Source: Bin5 sp965261695
GTDB taxonomy: Bacteria > Chloroflexota > Anaerolineae > Caldilineales > Caldilineaceae
NCBI GenBank assembly: GCA_965261695.1
Contig: OZ253474.1
Location: 1,612,001 to 1,676,000, forward strand
Reading direction: 5' to 3'
Length of the DNA stretch: 64,000 bases
The notes below the pieces were generated by a model that saw nothing but the letters and a program-made list of their open reading frames with translations, searched no databases and was not told the DNA's origin. Below are positions 46,314 to 54,635 of this stretch, one piece after another; positions within the stretch are counted from its first letter, which is position 1, and every line of letters starts with the position of its first letter. Made by a program: the position numbers and the translations under genes.

Positions 46314-47027
46314 TCAGACGAAGTCCTGGAGCGCAGACCAGATAGAGACGACGATCAGCGCCTGAGCGGGCGCGCGCAGCAGGCGGGATGCAGTGCTTAG
46401 CCATGGCAGACGCCAGCCGACGGACAGTTCGGCGACCAGGGGCAGTTCGCTGAAGAGCAGGAGAAGCGCGCCCACCGCCAGGACACTGAAAAGCGGCGCG
46501 GTCAGCGCCAGACCGGCGGCGAAGCCGGCGGTGGTGGAGAGCAGGAGCGTGTAAGCCAAAGCCGCCGACGCCCGCACGGGATCGGGGTGGCGCGCCCGCA
46601 TCAGAACTGTGCGGCCAGCCAGCGCGCCCGCGACCAGGCACAGGCTCAGCGCAAGCCAGCGCACGCTTTCGAAGGCATCGCCGTATTGCGCCAACGCGCC
46701 GACGTACAGAATGTGGCCGAGGGCAGAGGCGGAGACGCCGGCCAGCGTCCGCCGGGGCGCGGCTGCGCCGGCCAGAAGCAGGCCGCCCACAAGGCCGAAC
46801 GTCATCCCGGCGGCGATGCCGAGGGCGAAGCGGGCGCTGTCCGTGCCGGCTGGGGTCAGCAGATAGCCGTACCAGGCCAACAGGAGCAGAGACAGCGCAG
46901 AGGCGGCATGGGTCCAGGCAGGGATGAGCCGTTCGGGTGGGTGGACTCTGCGGAAAAGGAAACCGCCGGCCAGGAGGGCAGCCCAGACGACGAGCAAAAA
47001 GCAGGCGATGAGGTCAAGAACGGGCAT
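46314..47027 (-). CDS. Polytopic membrane protein, YhhN/TMEM86-like
   Basis: 237 residues and about seven to eight TM helices. The arrangement (helices, GHILYVGALAQYGDAFESV, then PLFSVLAVGALLLLFSELPL) resembles the YhhN/TMEM86 lysoplasmalogenase family, where such Gly/His/Asp helices form the active site; the match is by pattern only. It would act in the membrane on ether lipids. It lies 63 bases downstream of the next gene and on its strand. Confidence 0.6.
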   Translation of the reverse strand: MPVLDLIACFLLVVWAALLAGGFLFRRVHPPERLIPAWTHAASALSLLLLAWYGYLLTPAGTDSARFALGIAAGMTFGLVGGLLLAGAAAPRRTLAGVSASALGHILYVGALAQYGDAFESVRWLALSLCLVAGALAGRTVLMRARHPDPVRASAALAYTLLLSTTAGFAAGLALTAPLFSVLAVGALLLLFSELPLVAELSVGWRLPWLSTASRLLRAPAQALIVVSIWSALQDFV

Positions 47028-47090
47028 TGGCGCGCTCCCACGTTCACCAAGGAGCGAGTGAATGGAAAACGGGTGGATGGGCGGGCGTTC

Positions 47091-47768
47091 TCATGGCGCG
47101 CGGTTGGCTGCGTAGCCGAGGAGCTGAGGTTCGGCCCACACGGCCCAGTTCCAGCGGCTGTTGCCCAGGCCGTCGGTCATCAGTTGCAGGACGGCAGGCT
47201 GGCCGGCCTGGTTCGGCAGATCGGTGACGAAGCGCTCCCAATTACAGCTCTGCTTTGTACTGCTCCAGACGCGCACGCCGTTGAGCAGCACACGGAAGGC
47301 GCAGAAGTTATCGTCTTCCATCTGCGCGCCGTCGCGGATGCCGACAGCGAACTGCAAGCGCAGGCGTTCGACCTCGGCGGGGACGCGCACATCATATTCG
47401 ACGACAGCGCTGCCCTCCACCGGCGGATGCTGCCACAAGGCCGGTTGCTGCACCATGCCGCAGCTGGCCGTGTCGACCCGCACCTCCATCAGATCCGGTG
47501 TGCGTGTGGCGCTATGGCGGGATTGCGGGAAGGCCTCCAGCAGGTCGTATTTCCATACGAGGCTGAACCCGTTCTCGCCGGTGTCTTCCTCTTCCATCAG
47601 ACTCTGCCACAGCTCCTCCTGCCACTTGAGATAGCCCACGTATTGGGAAAGCTGCAGGAGCGACTGTTCGTTCAGGTCTCGAATGCGGCGGATTACGGCG
47701 TCCAGTGTTTCCTGTTCAGGGCTGTTCATCATGAGTTTCTGGAATTGGGTGGGCGCTTGCCCGGCCAA
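47091..47768 (-). CDS. Uncharacterised protein with helical N-terminus and beta-sandwich-like C-terminus
   Basis: 225 residues from the TTG at 47768, or 213 from the ATG at 47732 (MMNSPEQE). No clear Shine-Dalgarno at either. The first ~55 residues form an amphipathic helix pair (DAVIRRIRDLNEQSLLQLSQ), as in small RNase-partner or DUF2281-like helices. The rest (VEYDVRVPAEVERLRLQFAV, RVLLNGVRVWSS) is beta-rich with a pattern recalling NPCBM-like modules. I do not name a family. Neighbours are a YhhN-like membrane gene and an HNH gene. Confidence 0.6.
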   Translation of the reverse strand: MAGQAPTQFQKLMMNSPEQETLDAVIRRIRDLNEQSLLQLSQYVGYLKWQEELWQSLMEEEDTGENGFSLVWKYDLLEAFPQSRHSATRTPDLMEVRVDTASCGMVQQPALWQHPPVEGSAVVEYDVRVPAEVERLRLQFAVGIRDGAQMEDDNFCAFRVLLNGVRVWSSTKQSCNWERFVTDLPNQAGQPAVLQLMTDGLGNSRWNWAVWAEPQLLGYAANRAP

Positions 47769-47794
47769 CCAACGTTTTGGCCGTTGAAAAGGAT

Positions 47795-48304
47795 TCAGAA
47801 GGCCGCGCCCATCATTGTCTCCCAGCGGGAAGCGGCGGTCGGATTGCTCAAGAGCACCAGGGCTACATAGGTCGGCTCAAATGGGCGGCGCAGCAGCTTC
47901 ATGCCGGCTTCACGGGGGATCATGCCGCCCTTTCTATGGTTGCAACGCTTGCAGGCGGCCGTCAGATTGGTCCAGCTGTGATCGCCGCCGCGGCAGCGGG
48001 GCACCACATGGTCCACGGTCAGCCCGTGCTTGCCTGGCGTATCGCCGCAGTACTGACAGGTGTATGCGTCGCGCAGGATTACCGCGCCGCGGGTGGGCGG
48101 CACCGACCGGTGGGGCAGGCGGACGAAGCGGGTCAAACGGATCACCAGTGGCTCAGGCAGGGCGTGGTTAGCGCTGTGGAGCATGCGCTCGGTCGCTTCA
48201 ACCAACTCGGCCTTATCGCGCAGCAGCAGAACAACGGCCCGCCGTACAGAAACCAGGCTCAATGGTTCGAATGTTGCATTCAGCACCAAGACGGAACGGG
48301 ACAT
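47795..48304 (-). CDS. HNH endonuclease-domain protein
   Basis: 169 residues from ATG 48304 (MSRSVLVLNATFEPLS), the usual family start; an earlier in-frame start adds eight residues. CQYCG and later CNHRKGG bracket the HNH core LTVDHVVPRCRGGD with the catalytic His and the metal-binding Cys4. This compact family (about 165-180 residues) is widespread in high-GC bacteria and Chloroflexota; some members are anti-phage or nicking nucleases, but most are uncharacterised. It is not next to a restriction or toxin gene. Confidence 0.88.
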   Translation of the reverse strand: MSRSVLVLNATFEPLSLVSVRRAVVLLLRDKAELVEATERMLHSANHALPEPLVIRLTRFVRLPHRSVPPTRGAVILRDAYTCQYCGDTPGKHGLTVDHVVPRCRGGDHSWTNLTAACKRCNHRKGGMIPREAGMKLLRRPFEPTYVALVLLSNPTAASRWETMMGAAF

Positions 48305-48383
48305 AGGAGAACTCGCTGAGTGAAGCATGGCGAGTGGCGCCGTGTTCGTTCACTACTCTCCACTATACAACGCTTTGGACACC

Positions 48384-48767
48384 TTATACCAACGCCACGA
48401 CGCGGGCGCGAATAATGACCTCCATGAGGAAAAGACAGACGATTGCGAACAGGATTGTCTTTACGTTTTCGTCCTTGAGACGGCTCAGATATAGATAGGC
48501 CGCCGGCAGGGTGATGACGGCGACGGCGGCGTACAGAATATGCACGAACGCGCGGACGAGGTTTCCTCCCAGCCCCTGACCGTAGAGCAGCCAGCCGAGC
48601 AGAAACTCTGCGATCATCAACAGTTCACCGATTGCGGCCGCGCCGTACCAGCTGCCGTCCAGCGGGCGGGAGCGAATACGAAGCCAGAGCGCCCAAAGAC
48701 CCAGCGCGATGAAGAACAGGATGCCGGACTGGGCCAGACCGCGATGAATGTTGCTCAAAGATTCCAC
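48384..48767 (-). CDS. Small four-TM membrane protein
   Basis: 127 residues from GTG 48767, with four hydrophobic helices and short loops. No motif I recognise. It sits alone between the HNH gene and the Tat-exported protein, on the same strand as both. Confidence 0.65.
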   Translation of the reverse strand: MESLSNIHRGLAQSGILFFIALGLWALWLRIRSRPLDGSWYGAAAIGELLMIAEFLLGWLLYGQGLGGNLVRAFVHILYAAVAVITLPAAYLYLSRLKDENVKTILFAIVCLFLMEVIIRARVVALV

Positions 48768-48842
48768 GGTAACGACGGCTTATGACCGTAGCGTGAAAAA
48801 TGGTTGCTGTGGGCGTGCATCGCGCCAGCCAGCGGGAGCGGG

Positions 48843-50204
48843 CTACCGCTGGGGATGAACGCTCAAATACTGGTGCAGCACTGACTCGACATACCCGCCG
48901 ATTTCATAGGATTCCCAGCCGGGACTGCCCGCCAGGGAGAAGATACAGCCGCCGATCACATACGAATCCTGCTGCATCGCCTGATCATACCAGACCAGTT
49001 GCTCCGCATATGCGCCCGGCCCCCAGGCGCCGTAGCCGTGCTGCGCCCAATACTCCTGAAAGTGCTGCCATCCGCGCGCGCCTTGCGGCCCCGGCCGATT
49101 GGAGACCAACCCGTCTACGCCCAACTCGGTCAACACCAGCGGGATCGCCAGGCCGGCCGGCTTCAGAATCTGGTTGTAGACCTGGCGGTAGCGCAGTGTC
49201 AGCCAGCCGGTGTCATGCGGCCCGACGCCGGGGTAACGCCCCTGGCCATCGCGCGTGCTGTTGAAGTAGATGGTCGGGGCGGAATACTCGTGCAGCCCCA
49301 ACCAGCCGTCGTTGGCGCGGGCTTCGGCGACAGCGGGCAGAAAGTGTTGCCACATTTCGAGGGGCGGATGGCCTGTGCCGAAATTACCGATTACACTGCG
49401 GAGACCACCCCGAGCGAGCAGCCGGGTGCGTTCAACCTCGAACTCCGCCAGGCGTTTATACTCGTCGGCGTTGCCGGGCACCGGCTCATTGTACGCTTCC
49501 CAGCCGTCGAAGTAGCGGCGGCGCTCTGCGTGGTCGGCCAGCGGCCACAGGCGATTGGCGTAATCCTGGGCGGCGGCCTTGGCGTTGAGATTTTGCAACT
49601 GCAACTGCGGCAGATCGATGCGGCCAATCAGGCGGGTGCGAGGGGCCGTCTCCTTGATCTGGCGAGCGAAGTTGGAGTCCAACTCAAGTGTCTTGACGAC
49701 CGCCACCCCGCCGCTGCGCAGCAGATTGAATACACTGGGATGGTTGCGGGTGATGAACAGGCCCAACTTGCTCGGTGGGCCGGGCGGAAACGGCGTGACC
49801 GTCGGTGTCGGTGTATTCGTCGGGAATGGCGTCGCTGTCGCGTCGGGCGGCGCCGGCGTATGGGTGGGCGCGTTGGAGCGCAAGTCGGCCCCAGCGGGGC
49901 CTATTCCCCGCATTTCGACCCAGGGCAGAAATCCCCTGTAGGCGTCGGGGCTTGAGGCAGATGCTGACAGGGCGGAGGCGTCAATCGAAGCGCTGCCGTT
50001 GTTGCAGGCACCCACAAGGTACCCAAGACCGGCGACCGCGGCGGCCAGAAAGCGGCGTCGCGACCAGGCAGGTTGCCGTTGGCTCGGTTCAGGCCGTTCT
50101 TGCTTGGCGGCGGTCGGCTCCTGCGCTCGTTCAGAATTCGGATCGGTGATGTCGCGCCCGTCCTTACCTGTGAGAGGAGAGGAGTGTTCGGTTGTCATGG
50201 GCAT
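48843..50204 (-). CDS. Tat-exported glycoside-hydrolase-like protein
   Basis: 453 residues. WSRRRFLAAAVAGLGYLVGAC is a twin-arginine signal ending in a lipobox-like Cys, so export in folded form is predicted. After a Pro/Thr linker (PTPTVTPFPPGPPS) the ~330-residue catalytic region reads as a clan-A TIM barrel: GWEAYNEPVPGN gives the acid/base Glu and VLTELGVDGL the nucleophile Glu. Substrate is unknown. Start is ATG 50204 or the next in-frame ATG 50198; TATAGTATGCCC lies just upstream and could make the transcript nearly leaderless. Confidence 0.8.
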   Translation of the reverse strand: MPMTTEHSSPLTGKDGRDITDPNSERAQEPTAAKQERPEPSQRQPAWSRRRFLAAAVAGLGYLVGACNNGSASIDASALSASASSPDAYRGFLPWVEMRGIGPAGADLRSNAPTHTPAPPDATATPFPTNTPTPTVTPFPPGPPSKLGLFITRNHPSVFNLLRSGGVAVVKTLELDSNFARQIKETAPRTRLIGRIDLPQLQLQNLNAKAAAQDYANRLWPLADHAERRRYFDGWEAYNEPVPGNADEYKRLAEFEVERTRLLARGGLRSVIGNFGTGHPPLEMWQHFLPAVAEARANDGWLGLHEYSAPTIYFNSTRDGQGRYPGVGPHDTGWLTLRYRQVYNQILKPAGLAIPLVLTELGVDGLVSNRPGPQGARGWQHFQEYWAQHGYGAWGPGAYAEQLVWYDQAMQQDSYVIGGCIFSLAGSPGWESYEIGGYVESVLHQYLSVHPQR

Positions 50205-50411
50205 ACTATAGCATCGACATCGCAGCGAATCAAAGTATGGGGCGTTCTCGTCCGCGAATCTGCGTTGTGGGGACGGGCCCGCAAGGGGGCATCCCGGATT
50301 TTTGGGGTCATCCCCCTGGAAAGGCCAGCGTCGCTATCCTTGGCGCCCTTTTGTGTCCTTCGTGGATGGCCCCGCGGCGGACCAGAGACGGTCGGAAACG
50401 CACCCCCCCAT

Positions 50412-50470
50412 TTTGGGATGCACCCGCCGGCAAAAAGCAGTTTGCCCATCAGCGCGGGAGCCGCTATACT
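50412..50470 (+). promoter_or_regulatory. TTTGGGATGCACCC motif and promoter of the SelW-like gene
   Basis: TTTGGGATGCACCC at 50412-50425 recurs at 23373 and (one base shorter) 46284. TTGCCC (50442-50447), a 17-base spacer and TATACT (50465-50470) form a plausible sigma-70 promoter about 60 bases before the ATG at 50530. The remaining 50205-50411 sequence shows no gene. Confidence 0.55.
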
Positions 50471-50529
50471 AGATGTTGTGTTATTTTTGATTGCGGCGCC
50501 GAAAGACCGCCTAGCGACAGGAGAGAGCT

Positions 50530-50796
50530 ATGGAGAAGTACAAGGTCAGTATCGAATACTGCGTGCAATGAAACTACACGCCCAGAGCCGTCCGTGCGGC
50601 GGCCGATTTATTGGAGAATTTCACGCCGGCGATTGAGAGCCTCAAGATGATCCCGTCGGGCGGCGGACTGTTTGAGGTGCTGGCCGGAGACACGCTTGTA
50701 TTCAGCAAGAAGGCTGAGGGACGTCATGCGGAGGAGGGGGAGGTACTCAACCTCTTCTCGGAAGCCATCGGCTTGGAACCGGCTCCGCGTGAGTGA
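50530..50796 (+). CDS. SelW/Rdx-family selenoprotein (in-frame TGA = Sec14)
   Basis: 88 codons if TGA 50569-50571 is read as selenocysteine. AGGAGAGA at 50519-50526 precedes ATG 50530. The translation MEKYKVSIEYCVQ-U-NYTPRA has the SelT/SelW/SelH CxxU redox motif exactly at the TGA, and the rest (GGLFEVLAGDTLVFSKK, GRHAEEGEV) matches the thioredoxin-like Rdx fold to its end. A minimal bacterial SECIS is plausible: stem GCCGUC (50587-50592) with GGCGGC (50598-50603), loop CGUGC, about 21 bases past the UGA, with a G at loop position 2. Sec machinery genes are not in the window. If the TGA were a stop, only 13 residues would be made and the conserved 74-codon tail would be unexplained. Confidence 0.85.
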
Positions 50797-50937
50797 GCAT
50801 CGGTTCAGCGAAGTGGCTTGATGCGCCACGATTTCGCCATTTGAGGATGATGATGCCCGCTGCAAGGAAACTTGCGGCGGGTTTTCTTTTTGCGATCGCA
50901 GGAGGGAAAGGCGGCCAGCTGCGGCATTGGAGTTGGC

Positions 50938-51690
50938 TCAAAGTCCGGTCGGCAGGTCAACAAACTCGAAGGTGACGCTGAAACGCGCGGCCAAGTGCTC
51001 CCCCAGCGCCTGCACGCCCACCGTTTCGGATGTGTAGTGGCCGCCGTACAGGAGATTGATGCCGGCGTTGGCGGCGTCGTAGAATTGGGCATGGCTCGTC
51101 TCGCCGGTGATGTAGGCATCACAGCCGAGGCTGGCGGCGGCCGCGATCTTGTCGGCGCCAGACCCGCTGAGAATGCCCACGCGCCGCACCAGTGCCGGCC
51201 CTTCGGCCTGAACGAGACGCGGCGGCCCCACCCGTTCCTGATAGCGGGCAACCAGTTCATCAAAAAGGAGCGGCTGGTCGCATTCGGCCAGGACAGCCAG
51301 AGGCGTGCCTTTGACGTTGGCCCACCAGTCGTTGATGGTGAGGCCGAGCCGCCGCGCCAGTTCGGCGTTATTGCCCCATTGCGGATGGGCATCCAAGGCA
51401 AGATGGGCGGCGTAGAGGTTGAGATCGTGCTCGAGGAAGGCGCGCAGCAGGCGACCGTAGCTGCCGACAAGCGGCTGCGCGCCACCCCAGAAGACGCCGT
51501 GATGGACCAACATCAGATCGGCGTCCCGCGCCAGCGCGGCCTGCAGGCAGGGTTGATGCGCGTCGACCAGCCCGACGATTTTGGCGACCTGCGGGCGCCC
51601 TTCGATCTGTAACCCTTGGGGGCCGTAATCGGCGATTTCGCTGATGCGCAGCGTGTCATCCAGATAACGGACCAGCGCGTCCCTTTGCGT
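50938..51690 (-). CDS. NIF3-like dinuclear-metal protein, apparent ACG start
   Basis: About 250 residues. MLVHHGVFWGG, HLALDAHPQWGNN, VGILSGSGADKI, YITGETSHAQ and GGHYTSETVGVQAL are the metal-ligand and core motifs of the NIF3/YbgI family, a toroidal hexamer with two metals. The N terminus (LVRYLDDTLRISEIADYGPQ) is needed for the family but extends beyond every ATG/GTG/TTG. AGAAGGAG at 51698-51705 points to a start seven bases later at ACG (51688-51690, minus strand); ATC and GTT codons are too close to it. Either a non-canonical ACG start or an ATG mutated or misread. Confidence 0.8.
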   Translation of the reverse strand, partial: TQRDALVRYLDDTLRISEIADYGPQGLQIEGRPQVAKIVGLVDAHQPCLQAALARDADLMLVHHGVFWGGAQPLVGSYGRLLRAFLEHDLNLYAAHLALDAHPQWGNNAELARRLGLTINDWWANVKGTPLAVLAECDQPLLFDELVARYQERVGPPRLVQAEGPALVRRVGILSGSGADKIAAAASLGCDAYITGETSHAQFYDAANAGINLLYGGHYTSETVGVQALGEHLAARFSVTFEFVDLPTGL

Positions 51691-51742
51691 AACGATACTC
51701 CTTCTGAGAAGAGGGTGCAGAGGAGGGAGGTAGAGAGAGTGG

Positions 51743-51988
51743 TTACTCTTCGCAGTTCCCTGGTTTGACTTCCAACTCTTTCGCCGCCTGTGGACTACGG
51801 CGCACGAATTTCCTTACGCCGCGGGCGAACTTGCGGCGGGGCAGGAGGACGCGCCGCCCGCACGTCTCGCAGAGCAGGCCGATGTCCGCGCCGACACGGA
51901 CGATCTCCCACTGATCGCCGCCGCATGGATGGGGCTTGCGCATCTGGACGACATCGCCCGTGTAGAGCTTTTCGTTGATCGCGAGCAT
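51743..51988 (-). CDS. DUF951 family protein
   Basis: 81 residues. GDVVQMRKPHPCGGDQW, RVGADIGLLCETCGRRVLL and the basic LPRRKF are the DUF951 core, with CPG-like and CxxC cysteines that may bind zinc. Members are short, cytoplasmic and of unknown role, common in Firmicutes and Chloroflexota. It precedes the NIF3-like gene by about 50 bases on the same strand and may share its transcript. Confidence 0.9.
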   Translation of the reverse strand: MLAINEKLYTGDVVQMRKPHPCGGDQWEIVRVGADIGLLCETCGRRVLLPRRKFARGVRKFVRRSPQAAKELEVKPGNCEE

Positions 51989-52142
51989 GGGGTTGGGAGC
52001 TTTGTGAAAAGAATAAGTTCCGTGAATTCAACTATGAAGTTAATGGGGCAAGGGCGCCCAAATCCTTTGAGCTAGTTGCAAGATATTGGTCGTTCCTGAC
52101 TAGGAATGAGGGGAACTGGCGCCAACCGAAGGAGGTGAAAGG

Positions 52143-52664
52143 TTAGTAGATCTTACGAAGTTGATTCGTATGAACGTTTTGTTCCTTTCCGTACTTGAGT
52201 GTACGCGATGGTGTATTTCTTCCGGATGCTGCTGGTAGTACCAGATCGACTTCTGTATATTTGCTAAGAAAGTTAGCATACATGATAGCGCTGTCGATAT
52301 CATGTTTGGAAAGTGTCCAAGAAACTGCCATTGGGATGTAGGCAAGCATACCTGAATCCATCGTAATCGTTTTCATGATCACATCTACATCGCGGAGTGC
52401 TGCCAGGTTTCCACTAATTTCACTGTCGGTCGCTTCACCTATCTTCTCGGTCAATTCCCTTACTTCGCTGGAGGTTAAATTGGAGTGCCACGTCATTCCC
52501 ATATCTTTAGCTATGTTAGAGGTCTCCAGGAGTGTTTCCAAAAGCGCGGTCGCTCCCTTTAGCATCGAAACGTCGTTGCCAATGTTATCGAGCTTTCTGT
52601 CGATTCTGTCGAATCTCTTATCTAGATCTTTTTTAAGTTCTGCCAACGAGATTTCCTCAGTCAT
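52143..52664 (-). CDS. Low-GC hypothetical protein with coiled coil
   Basis: 173 residues from ATG 52664 (MTEEISLAELKKDLDKRFDRIDRKL). The start forms a strong coiled coil. The middle is helical; no enzyme motif. GC is far below the flanks. The start overlaps the end of the upstream gene by about eight bases, so both are one unit. I do not recognise it. Confidence 0.6.
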   Translation of the reverse strand: MTEEISLAELKKDLDKRFDRIDRKLDNIGNDVSMLKGATALLETLLETSNIAKDMGMTWHSNLTSSEVRELTEKIGEATDSEISGNLAALRDVDVIMKTITMDSGMLAYIPMAVSWTLSKHDIDSAIMYANFLSKYTEVDLVLPAASGRNTPSRTLKYGKEQNVHTNQLRKIY

Positions 52665-52944
52665 CTTCACTTTCTTTCAGCATTTTGGCCAGAGAACCAC
52701 GGATAGATTGTAGTACATGCAATGTGCCTTCGGGAAACTCTTCGGCTTTGAATTGAAACTCTTCCTCTGTCAAACCCTTAATTATTTTGCGTTCAGCGGT
52801 TGTGAGCGTATTGATATAGGACCTTATACCCTCATTTGTAACTGAATTTCCGACAAAAAGTATGAAGGCCAGCCGCAATCCCGCAACCGTACCCGAGAGA
52901 CGATTGAGAAACTCTATCGTATCCATTTCTTCTATTTCAGCCAT
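52657..52944 (-). CDS. Low-GC hypothetical protein, 95 residues
   Basis: Helical acidic protein (MAEIEEMDTIEFLNRLSGTV at the start, SLAKMLKESEDD at the end). No motif recognised. It is the first gene of a two-gene minus-strand unit of low GC, flanked by GC-rich genes: an acquired pair. Toxin-antitoxin or defence roles are possible but not shown. 52945-53197 contains no gene I can support. Confidence 0.55.
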   Translation of the reverse strand: MAEIEEMDTIEFLNRLSGTVAGLRLAFILFVGNSVTNEGIRSYINTLTTAERKIIKGLTEEEFQFKAEEFPEGTLHVLQSIRGSLAKMLKESEDD

Positions 52945-53197
52945 CGTTCAAGCCTTCCCATAGAACAATTGAAGTATCGATTTTTCAACTCGCTCTAACA
53001 CGCGAAGTCAAGTATACAGCCACCAGTTCTGGTCGTCAACAAGATGCTCGATCTTCCCTTATAAAAGTCGTCCGCAGTAAGATGCCAATACTCCCCGTGC
53101 CATGATAAGTCACCGGCAAAGGGAGGACAATGGAATATGACATAATTTCCCCTCAATTGTTCCTGTCCCGCGTACCAAGAACACGAGGTGGAAACGC

Positions 53198-54442
53198 CTA
53201 GCCTGCAGCCGTTTCCGCCGGCCGGGCATCGGCCGCGCCCGTGCCGCTGCGCAGGAGTCCGCCCAATGCGAGCACAAAGCTGAGCAGATAGACAACCCAG
53301 CCCAGAATCGGGATCCGGCCCAGGATGACGATGAGCAGCGCGCCCATCAGCAGGAGCGTGACCGGCGCGTGGTCCGCGCCCAGCCGCTCGCCGATCTTTT
53401 CGCCCAGCCAGTAGCCGGTGAGCAGAGGGCTGAAGAACCAGACGAGGGCGGCGGCGGCGACCAGGAAGATGAACATGGCGACGGCGGGGATAACGCCCCA
53501 GAACGCCGCGGTGAAGATGACAAGCACGGTCGATGCGATTGGAATGAAGATAAGCAGCACCGCGGCAATCAGGCCGAACAGACCGGTTTCGACTGGATTG
53601 GCCCTGATCGCGGCAGCCGGACGGACCAGCGTGTTGGGCTTGAAGCGGAACAGCAGCCAGCCGAGAATGGCGACGCCGATGACGATGGCGGCGGTCCGCA
53701 GAATCCAGCGAATCGCGGACCCAACGATCGAGCCGTCAGCGCTCTCGGCCGCAGGTTGGTCGAATTCAATGTCACGGGTAACACCGGCGGGGAATTCGAG
53801 TTGCTCGGGGGTGGAATATTTCAGCAGGCCGCCGATGCGGGCAGCGTCACCGATGCGGAACTCGGCGGCATTGACGTCGGCGTCGCCGCCGATTACACCG
53901 GCGAGGTCGAGCGTCCCCATCGCTCCGCTAAAGTCGCCGGCGATCACGCCGGAGATGTCGGCTCCACCGGCAAAGACAAAGGCGTCGCCGCCGATCTCTC
54001 CGCTGATGCGCAGCCCTGTCGCGATGGAAGGCGCGCCCCTCCGGACAGGAAAGTCGAACTGTCCGCCCCCGCCGGTCAGGAAGGCGTCATCCCCGACCAA
54101 GCCGGAAATCTCGACTCCGGCAGCCGCCGCGCGCAGATCGTCCAATACGGCGCCCTGGACAACGATGCTGGCACCGGAAGCCCACAGGTCTCCTTCGATG
54201 GTCCCGGTCGGGCCGATCTCGATGTATTGGGCGCCTGCGATCAGGTCGCCCCTGACCGTGCCGTCGATATAGATTTCCGAAGCGAGAACATAGAGATCGT
54301 CATCCACGACCTCACCTGCGGCGACCCGGTAGATTTCATCATTGGCAAGCTCGGCGGAGAAAGCCGCGCCGGAAACGGCAACGGCCAAAAAGGCTACGAG
54401 CGTAATCACCAAGCATAGTCTGGATAACGTGCGTGTTTTCAT
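53198..54442 (-). CDS. Exported bactofilin-like membrane protein
   Basis: 414 residues. A signal peptide (MKTRTLSRLCLVITLVAFLA to about residue 28) is followed by ~180 residues of short beta-helix repeats with the bactofilin rhythm (EIYIDGTVRGDLIAGAQYIE, IEGDLWASGASIVV, DLDGxV-like turns with G-D at regular spacing). Then comes a linker and four TM helices (TAAIVIGVAILGWLLF and three more). The beta-helix would lie outside the membrane, unlike cytoskeletal bactofilins. Function is unknown; surface or stress-sensing scaffolds are possible. Confidence 0.75.
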   Translation of the reverse strand: MKTRTLSRLCLVITLVAFLAVAVSGAAFSAELANDEIYRVAAGEVVDDDLYVLASEIYIDGTVRGDLIAGAQYIEIGPTGTIEGDLWASGASIVVQGAVLDDLRAAAAGVEISGLVGDDAFLTGGGGQFDFPVRRGAPSIATGLRISGEIGGDAFVFAGGADISGVIAGDFSGAMGTLDLAGVIGGDADVNAAEFRIGDAARIGGLLKYSTPEQLEFPAGVTRDIEFDQPAAESADGSIVGSAIRWILRTAAIVIGVAILGWLLFRFKPNTLVRPAAAIRANPVETGLFGLIAAVLLIFIPIASTVLVIFTAAFWGVIPAVAMFIFLVAAAALVWFFSPLLTGYWLGEKIGERLGADHAPVTLLLMGALLIVILGRIPILGWVVYLLSFVLALGGLLRSGTGAADARPAETAAG

Positions 54443-54635
54443 ACAACTTCTCCCTTGAGGCGCTGTGAGGCCAAGACAGCTGGACCGGCGGGGCCGGCAG
54501 CATTCGTCCTGAAACTACACTACGAACTGAAGTGGCCGAAGTTTCGCAGGCAAACAGGGCTGCACGGCCGCGTGACAGGATGCAAGGCACGGGCCAAAGC
54601 GGGCATCGAGCGGCGCAGTTACGCATTGCGCCGCG

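Noticed and set aside
50611..50796. Separate small gene starting at TTG 50611
   Set aside because: It is the rear part of the SelW-like frame; the front with start and ribosome site lies before the in-frame TGA.
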